Positions 36,601 through 48,600 of a DNA stretch of 64,000 bases are shown in pieces. Position 1 is the first letter of the stretch, and every line of letters starts with the position of its first letter. Made by a program: the position numbers and the translations under genes. The notes under the pieces are model-generated. The model searched no databases and had not been told where the DNA came from. It saw nothing but the letters and a program-made list of their open reading frames with translations. The stretch covers positions 1,548,780-1,612,779 of the forward strand of contig ML677385.1 of the NCBI GenBank assembly GCA_007922305.1. Direction: 5' to 3'. Source of the stretch: Dermatemys mawii (taxonomy: Eukaryota > Chordata > Testudines > Dermatemydidae).

Positions 36601-39600
36601 ATTAGCTGGATGAAAAGACTAAGGCGAAGTCTACACTCAAACATTGAGTCAACCCACCTACATCTCTCGGGGTGTTAAAAAATCCAGACCCCTTAACAAC
36701 ATAGTTAAACTGACCTAACCCCTGATGTAGACAGCACTAAGTCAGCAGAAGAATTCTTCCATCAACCTAGCTATTGCTTCTCAAGGAGGTGGAATAACTG
36801 CCCTAGTCGGAGATCCCCTCCTGTTGTTGCCGTGAGTGTCTACACTGAATTGCTACAGCAGCACAGCTGTAGCATTTCAAGCCCTAAGGAAGGGAGAAGA
36901 GACACTGAAGTGAGGGGTAATAGCATGGGAGAAAAGAGAGGAGGGAAGTGTGGAGAGCCGGTGGAATGATGCTGATCTGAAAAGTCTGGAGATAGGGTGG
37001 GAGAGGGTTGGTGCAAACAGCCAATCAGCACAGGCAGAGAATTTAGCTGCTGTAACTGTTACCTCATGGAATAAGGCTCTCAGTCTTGAGGGGTCAGGGA
37101 ACTGGCACACAAAGGGCACACTCAGCAAAATGACAGGAAAACCTCAGTGAAAATCTTCACGAGTAATGGAATGTGTAAATTATTTTATAATTAGAGCTGA
37201 AACATCCTTCTAAGAGCATAAAACTCTAGCAAAAGTCAAGTGGGCTCATGCCTTGGTAAAACATTAGTGAAGTTCTTGCATTCCTCATGGTGTGATAAAT
37301 CGTGGTACTTCAGCACCCTGTCAGTGGGGTTGGTTTCAACTTACAAATGGATGTGGACTTTGGATAAATAAAATATGGCCTTTAGCTCATGAGTGTGAAA
37401 GAGAGAGAAACAAAATGTCACCTGGATGGGCAACACCAAATGAAGCATATGCTCAGGCACAAAGACAAATGCCTGCATGCACACACACTTTTCCTCTTCT
37501 ATTTCTAGAACAGAAGTTTCCTTCATTATAGGGAAAAAAAATCACAGTCATGAATATCTGTACATTTACAGAACAGGAGCCTAAGGCTATGTCTACACTG
37601 TACAGCTTTTAGCAACAGGGTTGTGTCACTACAGCCATGCCTCTAAAAAGCACGCAGCGTAAGCCGCTCTTTGTCAGCTCTTCTGCCGACAAAACACTTC
37701 CACTTCCAATGAGGGGCATTAGTGTTGTTGGCAGGAGAGCGCTGTTCAGACTGGCACCTGTCATCAGCAAAACTTTTGTCTTTGGGGCGTGGTGTGTGTG
37801 TGTTTTTTGAACACCTCTGAAAGACAAAAGGTTTGTCGTTCAGTTGCCAGAGTAGACATAGCCTAAGATGTTATGATGAGCAGCCCAATTCTCCAGTCCT
37901 TTGGTCAGAGTGATTTATAGCTGGTATAAAATTTTTAGCATAGTCTTTTTTCCAAGTGAACTAGTGCTCTGATCCTGTAAAAATTTAACCATGAGAGTAA
38001 CTTTACGTGTATGAGTAATCACATTGAAGTTAATGGGACTACTTATATATGTAAAGTTAATAACATGTTTGTGGGTTTGATGGATTGGGGTCCAAGTGTT
38101 CATGAAAGATGTCAGAGAGAGCGCCCTGGAGAATTAAGTCTTGTATTTAGCCACATACATGGCACTGGCAGTGGTGGTGGAAGCTTTTTCCACTTTACCA
38201 TAGCAGGACACCCTTAAAACATTTTCTTACGTTCCCAGTCCATGGTCTCTCTCCTGAGATTGCCTAAAAGGATATCAGCTATGATACTAGATTTTATGCT
38301 ACTGCTTTTACAAAGAACACTTTTTATAAAAAAAAAAAAGAACGGGAGTTTTCACCCTTAGAATGGCCTCCTCCAAAAGTTCAAGAGTGTTCCCTGTGGG
38401 CATCACTTCTTCCAAATAACAAAAAAAATGGATCCAAATTCTGTTTAAACCTAAGTAAATTTCCAGTGGACTTTCTGGTTCAGATACATCCTTGGGTTGT
38501 AACTTCATTGGTATAGGAAATCTCATGAGATATGGGAAACTGAATTCAGTGGAGAGTATGCTCTGGAATAACTTGTTTTTCTGGAATAAATACACATTGT
38601 ATTTTCTAATGCCCAACCAACTTTCTCTGGTTCAAGCTTACAGTATGTCTTATTTTAAATCTATGAAAAAATCTAAATAGTCCTCTTTACAAAAATCTTT
38701 TCCTGGCTAGGACACCCATTTTTTAAAATGTTGATCTGCAAAGATATCAAGATCAGGCAATGTTCCAAGTCACTCAAAACTTGGATCTCAGATAAACTGT
38801 GAGGGCTGAGAACTATTTAAATAAGTTCAAGAGTATTTTGTGATTATTTCTAGTTATAACTCAATTCAGCCAGAAAAGAGGTTATTTTACTGACACTTTG
38901 GTTTTGGCATTACAGACTGGGACGAATGTGCATCTCCTTCAGAGAATGACTGCTGTATGCATGCAGAATGTATCAATTTAATGGGCTCGTACATGTGCAG
39001 ATGCAAGACAGTCATGGATACCAATCCATCTCGACCTGGAAGAAACTGTGAAGGTGACCATTTAGTTTCTTTTTTTAGGAAGAGCTGGAACACACCATTT
39101 CGCCACCTCCACTTTTTCTTTTATTGTCATCTATCGTTTACACAGTGCAGAGTGTGTGCACAGTATTTTATACATGTAAATAAGGCAAGGTCCTTGCCCC
39201 AGGAGCAAACAGTGTACCATCTCCTATGCTCAAGGGCCTGCACTGTGACCACCATCCTTCCAGGAAGGGAGAACTGGGTATCAGTCCTTAATCAGCCAGA
39301 AGAGTGGCTTTTAAGTAATGAGTTCCTGTGCATCCCAGGAAATAAGTGGTCTCCTCACTGGTGACCCATGTCCTGCTGACCAGAAGAGTGGGAGACCAGG
39401 AACTGAATCTGCTCCTCTTGTGTAGCAACTGACAGAGCAGTAAATCACACTACCATACCCTGTTTTGAGTAACTTATTGGGTAAATGTACTAATGAAATA
39501 CACACATCTTGCTTACATGACACTAAAATGATCTGATAGATTTTAAAATAAAATAGGGAATGTTCTAATGTTTTATTCCTTTGGGTTGAACGTCCATTTC

Positions 39601-42600
39601 AGTGTCATAACAATGTTGTTACAGGTGAAATTGTGAACCCATTTACTGAAACGATGTCCCTATATGAATCAGGCATGACAGAAATACCACCCGAAACAAG
39701 TACTGGACTGCATGCTTCACCAGCAATCACTGAAATAAGAACAATGACTACTCTCAGTTCCAAGAGGAGTACCACATTAAAAATGCCCACTGTGCAGTCA
39801 TCAAGTGGCACACATGCGTCAAGCAGTCATTCTTCCACCAGCAGTCCTCCAGTAACTCAGAGACAAGGCATGACATCATCAATTGGATTTGGAAGAAATA
39901 ATAACACAATTGGTATGGAGAGTTCAGCACTAGTCATGGTGACAGAACAATGGAAAGATGTAAGTGCCTCACTTGAAAACGCTATGAATGAGTCTTCAAC
40001 TGGTGCACCACAGCAACTGACTACTGTTACCAATGCATCCATGGATGCAACCAGTCAAGAGCAGCACAATTCACTATTTCCCATATTATCTACAACTTCT
40101 GCTGTTGTGAGAAATAAAACTATAGGAGAGACCCACAAACCTCTCCAGGTTCCTAAAGCAAGTTCTCAGGATGGTTCCAGTACATTTCTGCCTACTACAG
40201 AAATCTCTACAATTTATACTCTAAATTCCACCCTCAATGTACATAAAGAGATGGAAAGAGTTAGTAACTCTTGGTCTGAGACATCTCCTAAACAATCATT
40301 CTCAGTGCCACCTGTTTCCCCTGACTCCTCATCACCAGCTTTCAGTGCAACTACTTTCCTGACCACAGACTGTAGTAAGTATGCATCACAGCACTGTCCT
40401 GCATGCTTGGTAATTGTTCACAAGAACAAAGAAGTCAGGGTTCTGAAAAATGCATAGTTGTGTATGTATTGAGGGTGTGGGATGGGACTGACCAAAATTT
40501 AGTTTGTCTTTTTGAAAGATATATTTTCTTGTAGGCTTGGCATTATTCTTAGGTGCATTTCTCTAAATAAGCATGTCAGAGCATTGCCAAAATAACTGAA
40601 TCTTCCAATGTTTTGATAGTAGTTTCCTCAAAAACAGTGAGGTGACTCATGTACCTCCTTAAATGTTGCTCCATTTAACATTATGATAAACCTCTTGGGT
40701 CCACAATGATCTGGGGAGGGATCCTCTATCTTGCTACGACACTTGTAGGCTGCAGCCTACAAAGACTACTAAAGTCCCCTTGCCAGCTGAGGGAGTATTT
40801 CCCTGGCACAGGATAATGTAGGATACCCACAGGTTGAGGGATCTGTATAATTTTGGGGGTGGGGGAGAGATGGTCTGATCTTGCACTTCCCTAAAAGGGT
40901 CAGCCGGACTCCTGAAAACCCCAGCAAAGAGGGGAAGTGTGTGGAGATCTGAGAGTAACTTCTAATGAGGAGTGATTTAGGGCAATGAGGAGGCATGATC
41001 TGTTTGGATCTGGGGAGAGGTACAAAATGGTTCTTATGAATTTTCCACCTTTTTGGCTCAGCATTTGGATCTGAACCAAAGTTGGGGTTTGGATAAAAAT
41101 TCAGGCCTTAAATTCTAATTTTGGTTGTGTGTGGAGCTGAATGTCACCATCTACAAGTATTCTATTTATTTACTTAATGTATTATTGAGTTGCTCCTGAC
41201 CTGATTATTTCTGGTTGGCTCAGCCACTGCTTTCACCAATGTCTTCTGCTTTTAGCTTCTAATGTCCTTTCTGTAAAAGGAATAGAGAGCTTTACTGAAG
41301 CCTCTGCAGCCTTAAAAGAGATGCTGCTACGAGTGATAGTGGGGCAGGCAATGAAAACATTGCAAGTGCCAGTCTCTTCATCAGGGTCAGGTCACAGAAC
41401 TGAGCAATGTCTCCTGTGAGGTCACAGGCTGCTTTTCGCCTTCCCTTTTTAATTAACATGGTAAACTAGGAACATAAAATGCTCACAGTTCATGCTTTGG
41501 ATATAAACAGAGAACAAAAGTGTCTCAACCTCACAGGACCTAGTGTTTGAAGTAGCGATCGGGAAAGGAGTGCAAAGCACTGGGTTACTTTATAAACAAA
41601 GGAGACACTGTACAGGCTTTCAGAACCTTCTAGTAAACAAACAAGATTTTTTCAACGGGGAGGTTCTATGTTGAGGCCTGTCACTTCCCTCTGGCTCTGC
41701 ACGGGTCTTGGGGCTGGCTGTGCTCCTCCCCATTGGAGATATTGGGAAACACCTGGCTCCCTATGCTTCTGGGTCCAGGCCAAAAAGCAAACTGATAATA
41801 AAAATGCTGTGGTGGCATGAAGGAACATGTGTGCTGCTTTCACTTTGCTCAGGGAAAATGTTTATATCTAGGGTGCCCTGATTTTCCAATTTTATAGGGA
41901 CTGTCCTGATTTTGGGTCTTTTTCTTATATAGGCTCCTATTACCCCCCATGCCACCCCCTGTCCTGATTTTTCACCCTATTAATATCAGAAAAGAAAGTA
42001 GAGCCACCCTTACTCGCCAGTATGGCTGATGCTTGCTTCTGGTTTCCACCTACTGTGCTGCTACTTTAGCTTCCCTAGTCTCCCCCACTACTCTCTGTCT
42101 TAACCATCTCTTACTCATCATCATTCGCTGTCCGTTATTTGCTCCTTCACTTTCCCCAGCCCTTCCTCTGCTTCTGCACCTCTCCTCATTATCCACACTC
42201 CACCACTAACAACTCACTCACTCACCCCTTCATTTCTACCCCCTCGTCCCCTCATCTCATCCATCCTTATCTTCCCCATGGCTCCCCTCATGCCCACTAT
42301 CCACCTCTCCCCTTAACTCGCTGCTATCTTTGGGTTTGTCCCACTATCTTTCTTAACATTTTTCTTCTCTGTTGATCTGTCTGCCTCTTTTTCCTTTTAC
42401 AGTGTCTATTTCCCCCTATGTTATCTTTTCTTTTATTCCTTGTAAATCTGTCCTTTCCATGATTTCTGCCTCATTCTCTTCCTGACACCTTCCTATCTCC
42501 CACTCCTTAGATCTCCTGCCTTTCCATCCCCCCACTTCTATTTACTCTATTCAGGCTCCATACTTTCTGGACCTCATTTTATCTCTTGGAAACTCTCTCC

Positions 42601-45600
42601 CACTCATTCTTTGGGTCCCGCCCTCACCTTCCTCTGCTCTCTTGAATCCCCTCACCCCTTCTGCCACTTACCACCATCAGCCTCCTCTCCCAATCCCTTC
42701 TAGTGCTTTGTGGAGCTGCCTAGCAGAGCACACAGGATGTTGGCTGGATGGCTGCTTCTCTTCTCCTTGCTGCCCCCTCTGACGATACTGAAAGCTGAGA
42801 AAGGGGACAGCCAAGGGACTGCTGCTAGTTACGGTGACTGAGAAGAGGAAACATCATAACAGCATCTGCTGGCTTGAGGCAGGAAGCACAGGGTTTGAGG
42901 GACCCACCCCTCTACTCTGTGTGTCAAGTGTCCCATAGCATCTCCCTGGTGCAACATCTGTGCCCTGGAGTTTACCCATCCAAATACTCTCCTTATCTAA
43001 TCTTGTTTAGCTTACTATCGGTACAGGCTTTAGCCAATATTAGACTTGTTTTATTTGTTAAAATTGACATGCAGATATTTTAATATTGAAAATTACCTAA
43101 GTGATGGTCATTCAAGTCAGAGACTTGAACATGGCTAGCCTTTCCAGACTCTGTTCCAAGGCTGCAAGACAAACTGCAGCAGACACAGAGTAAAAATGCT
43201 TAAATTCCAATAATCTTTCATTTAATTTTAAAGGCATTCCTTCTGCATCAGAATCATTGTAGGGTAGAGAACGCCTGCTTCAATAGTTAGTTCTAAGATC
43301 GATGTGGTACTTTCCCCCTTTACCCCAGAGGTTTGATGAATGATAATTTCTTTTCTTCCCAGTACCTGTCCCAGCTCAAAGGATTATTTTCTCCAACGTG
43401 ACTAGCATCAGCTTTCATGTAGCCTGGTCCACAGATTCTGCACTGAATCCTGCTTTCCGATTTCTACTGCTTCAGGAAAACCAGCTAATATCAGAGGCTA
43501 AAATCCAGAGCACGAGTCTCACAGTGCCAGGGCTAGAACCTGGGGTCTTGTACACTGTTGAAATCATAACAGAAGTTTGTGGGAAGGAAAGTAAACCAGC
43601 ACGCCAGAAAGTAAAGACTGGTAATTTCATTTAGAAACAACTCCTCTGATTGCTTCTTAAAGGGTCAGCTCTTAATGCCACTGAATGGGGGAAATGGACT
43701 TCTATTTATGGCCACGACAGGGATGGGTAGACATACTAAGGATGATTTAGTGGCAGCTGTTGGATGTGTGGACAGGTAGAACACAATGGGCTGACAATGA
43801 CTGCAAATATAACAGTGGTATAAAGTCAGCCCTTGAAGCTGGCACTGGAATGTTTCCATTGATACAAATCATGTCTTGTGCATCTCCTCTATTCCAATTC
43901 ATAGGCATGTGACGTCTCTGTAGCAATTACAGCAATCATCAGAGGGGTAGCCGTGTTAGTCTGGGGTTGCAGAAGTAACAAAGAGTCAGTTTAGTTAGTC
44001 TTTAAGGTGCCAGAGGACTCTTTGTTACTTCAGCAATTACAGCAGTTGCTTCTGTGGGAAAGCAATACTGGGAAATTATTTACGTTAGTTTGACCCAATT
44101 CAGCAAGTAGAAATGAGGAGGAGTACCTACACCATGTCCCAGATGGCTTTCTGCAGGACACCAGTGGGTCGGTGGATCACATTCTTCTAAATAACTGTTT
44201 TCTGATTTTGCAGCTGTTCAAAAACTGAATGGATCAGTAAGAATAACAAATGTGAAATACACTACAGGCTTGAGCAATGCAAGTAGTGAAGAGTACCATA
44301 ACTTCACACAGCTGTTTCTTGGTGAAGTAAGTTGATTAAAAATGGTCATTATTTGTAAATGGGCTTCATAAAATGAGGAATATGATTGGCCAATACATGT
44401 ACCACACATGTATCCCCATATACCTAAATGAATTGAGACCTACTGATTACATTAGAAAAAATAAGAAGCATGGTGCAGTGGTTAGAGCATGAGCCCAGGA
44501 ATCAGAAGTTTTGGAGTTTATTCCTAGTTCTCCGTGCCTCAATTTCCCCATCAGTAACATGGGGATAATCGAGCAGACTTAACTCATAGGCGTGTTTTGA
44601 GGGGCTAATGAATGTTAGTGAAGCACTTAGAGATCTTTGCATTGCAAGGCACTATATCAATGGAAATTAATACTGTTGTCGTCCTTTTTCAGATCAACTC
44701 ATGTCTGATATAGTAGAGATTTTTATTATCCTATTTCATGTCCCCTAATTTTACAGCCTATTTTCCCCACCCTGTATTAAGTCAGCTTTAATATCACATT
44801 TAATTAGGGAACAGAATACCAAACTACCTTGGAAGATCTATTTATCTCCTTTAGCAGTCTTGTAATTCAGAGGGACTTCCTTTGGAGGTGCCACCCTCCT
44901 TTTCTTATTTTTTGGCTAATCCATCAATTTTTTGTCTTTGTTGTTCCTTTTGGCGTTTACTCAAGAAACACTCAGGTGCTTTATACTGGAAAACCACTGG
45001 ACATATTCCAGCTGTCTGCCTCCTCTCACAAGTCTGCATTACCGAATCATTGTTCAGGAGATTAATACTGACAATAGGGCGGGATTCTAGAGCTTTTCAT
45101 CCAGGCAGCAAAGCACTTTAAGTATCCTTGAAATGCAGCCATCTCTGGGATGCAAAGTGGCAACAGTTTAACTATGCCCAGAAGGAGTTCAGGATAGAAA
45201 GTGAAGAACGCTCTATGTGGCATGAAAATACAGGGGAATTCTTATCGAGAGAGAATATGTAAGGTATACAATAATTCCCCACTGTTGCTAGTTTACACCT
45301 TCCCTATGTGCTGTCAATGGGTCACAGCTTTCTTGAAGCTGTTTAGGACTCAGGCAGACACATCCCAGCAATACTTGCTCAACAGCTGCAAAATGACAGT
45401 GGCATGCAAAGTAAAAATGCAGCAAGTATCCACTGACCTCCCTCTTATTCATCATTATATGTTTCAGGCTATTTTGGATATTAGAATCTTGATCAAGGGC
45501 TTGTCCCAGTCCCTGTCCCTTTCACATTTTATTAAAATGGATAAAATGAAATATTTTATCTTCATGCAGCATACAATCAACTTCTCTGCTCCAGAAAATG

Positions 45601-48600
45601 ATTGGCATGGGTAGTTTATCTTTCAAAAGATTAGGTAGCAGAATTAAAGTAAGACCGATAGCAATGTAAGCAAGGTCACACTGTTACCCAACACTCATGT
45701 TTTACACTTAAGTTGATCACTTGTGAAAATAAGGAAATAATTGTTCATTCCAACAATATTACTGGCCAGGTGTATTATGGAGTTTTTCCCACCCATCTGT
45801 GAACCATTAGACATAAGCCACTGCCCGAGGCAAAATACTCTTCCTCCTGATAGTGTCTTATGACAATTCTTGTGTTCTGATCTATCAAAGAAGAGAGAGT
45901 CTGGAAAATAAAAAGATCTTTACAATCTTCTCTTCGAGATGTAAGGGTTAGACCTTGATCCCATTAAAGTAAATGGGAGAAGTCCTACTGATTTTAAGGG
46001 AGGGATCAAGCCCCATTTAAGTAAGCTCTGTCAGAAGGTTTCCTTAAATCTGTTTTATAGAATTATGTCTTAGCGATCCACGTATATTTACTTATTTGTA
46101 AAAATCACCATATTTTAAAAAAAGAATGTAGTGCTTTGAAGAGGTGCTAGATTGACAGTGGTGGAGACTGAAATCCTGTTCATGCTACAATGTGGAGAAA
46201 AGCAAGATGTAAAAGCCTGAATTGACTGATTGCACTGTCAATATCCAAGTTAGCTTCCCCATGCTGTCTTGCCAATGCACGTTTTTAACAAGGTGGCTTG
46301 CCCCATGGGCTGGAGAGCCTGGGGTTAAGCCAGCCCTGATTACAAGGATGAGCCCCACCGGAGAGGAATCTGGCAATTCCAGAACAAAAGGAGCAGAACG
46401 TTGCAGTGAAGGGGTGAAGTCCAGGAAACTGCAAGTGCTTGATTGAGCAGGGGAAAGCTCAAGAAGCAGGAGACAGTGAGAAAAGCTCTCCAGGCAGGGA
46501 GGCCTGGGAGGGGACAGGAGGGGAGATGCTGCAAAGGTCTAGCTGGAAAGGTCTGTGGAGAAAGTCCCTTGGGGAGGTGGGACTGTGCCCAGCTGAAACT
46601 GGGTTGAAGACTCTTCGAGTTTGTAATTTTTTTAATTATCAGGAGAGAGATGCTGAACTGGGGCTGGGGCCGAGAGGACCAGTCTGCACCCTGAGTACTC
46701 AATAAATTGGACTTCGGGAGGGGATTATTTGAGCTATCTTTGAACTGAGTGTGTTCTTAAAGGGCCCAGAAGAGGGGAAAAACAGAGGCAGGGTGCTGTA
46801 GAGCGACCTTTGGCCCTGGCTTGGAGGAACCATCATTAGGAATGAGAGGGTAATTCTGTCTCTGGGGACGTTCCTCAGCCTCTCTGTTGAGACTGCCAAG
46901 AAGGATGGCAGTTAATGTCAGTTGTAGGGGTGGTTTGAGTGATGTGGACTCAAGTCTATTAGTGCTGGATTAGGTTGCACTTTTCTTCCAGTTAGCCCCA
47001 TCATAAAATGCAGTAGGTGAGGACAGCAGCGGTTGAGGGCAGAGTAGGAGGTGGAAAGGTTTGGCACATGCCATCCTAAATAGCAATAGCCTATTTTGTT
47101 AAAATAGCCTCTTATTTATTTTATTATCAGTCTCCAGGGTTTCATTGCAATTCTAATTCTTCCCCGCTCAACAGGGCTCTCTACATATGTGTCTAGAAGT
47201 GCCCAGATTAGCTACTGCCCGTATTGCTGGCATGTCGCCCTGGATCTATTAGCAGGGTGGCTATTATCTCTATCCAGCACCCTTCAGAAATTACTATTGC
47301 CATCCACACCGACAGCCACTCCACTCTGAACCTTTTTCTGTCTCTGACTCCTCAAAAGCACCAAACCTCCAGCCGTGTTACTGAGGATCCTTTAATTTCA
47401 CTAGCATTTCAGCATGGCTTTCCCCTGGCTCCTCCATGAGGGCTGCTTCATAACATTGGGTTTATCTCTCTCCTGGTTTTCTTGCTTTACCAAAGGGGAT
47501 TTCCATCTCATGTTGTAGCTGTTAATTTGCTAGTGTTTTCCTCCTCTCTTGTAACTCCCCTTTTGGCAGTAATGTGCCTTTTCCTTTCTTCCTTTCAAGG
47601 TACTATACTGCAAGTGAAGGTGTTATTGTAGCACAGCTGTGTTAGCTTTCATCTAGGTAGCATAGGTAACAATAGTAGTGAAATCACAGTGGCATGGACT
47701 TCAGGGTGGGCTAGCCGACCCAGTACATACCCAGGGTCCTCAGAGGGCTATTACTTGGATAGCTAGCCTGTGCTGAATCCTATGGCACCACATCTATGCT
47801 ACTGCTGTTACCAGTGGTAGCTAGATTAAAGCTATCCTTGATATGCCTACCCATGCTAGAATGACACTTTCACTTGCAGTGTAGGCATATCCTTTACCTG
47901 TTCTATTTAGGAGTTCCTGGTGTTTCCCTTGTTCCCTGATCTAACCAGCAGACCAAATTCAGTGACGAATCTGTTCACATGCCACCTGAGGCATGTTGCA
48001 CATATGCTAAGACTAAAGGTGGTATAGCTAGATTTATTTCCTGGTAGTAAAACCTCAAAGTGAAGGGATGGATTTTCCCTTTTAATATAATTAATTACTT
48101 TAAAAAGTCAGAGAGAGAAATTTCCTTTCATTTCTTATACCATGGAGCTCCCTCTGCCTCCCACTTTTATCACACATTATTTTAATGGTAGGGCATTGTT
48201 AAGTCATGCAGTAATCTGAAGAGAAAGGCTAGTAGTGTCACCTAGTGGTGAACTACGAGGTGAACATAACTATGAGGTGAACATATCCATGATGTTTTCC
48301 AGGTGCTTAAGCTCTGAATAAAATAAAATAAAAAAACCTTTCCAATAAAATGGAGTCCACAAAAAAAAAGGCTAATTGTGAGAAGGGAATATTGGTGAAT
48401 GCTGAGGAAAGTCCAAGGGAAGATTGCAGACATACTTAATGGCTGTAATTCAGACAGTTATGAAAGATGGAAACTTAAGGACAAAATCTAGCCTTATCTT
48501 TCATAATGTTTCAAAGAAAAGGGGAGAAAGGCCCCCATCCCACTGTTTGACCAAATAAGACTTTCTTGGATTTTGAGTCCAGGTCTGGTGTGGCACCCTG

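Larger units (their letters stand above)
34649..38915. other. UMODL1: Intron 9 of UMODL1
   Basis: 4267 bp, phase 1. Holds the hAT-like frame at 35257-35499 with repeat sequence to about 35842, SINE remains near 36360-36490, a truncated MITE near 36620-36880 and the MITE at 37584-37864. Confidence 0.7.
40375..43362. other. UMODL1: Intron 11 of UMODL1
   Basis: 2988 bp, phase 1. Holds the short TA-flanked element at 41871-41977 and a long pyrimidine-rich tract at 42045-42710. Confidence 0.75.

Noticed and set aside
46340..46702. 120-codon minus-strand frame
   Set aside because: Covers a G-rich repeat block; no domain and the opposite strand is equally open.
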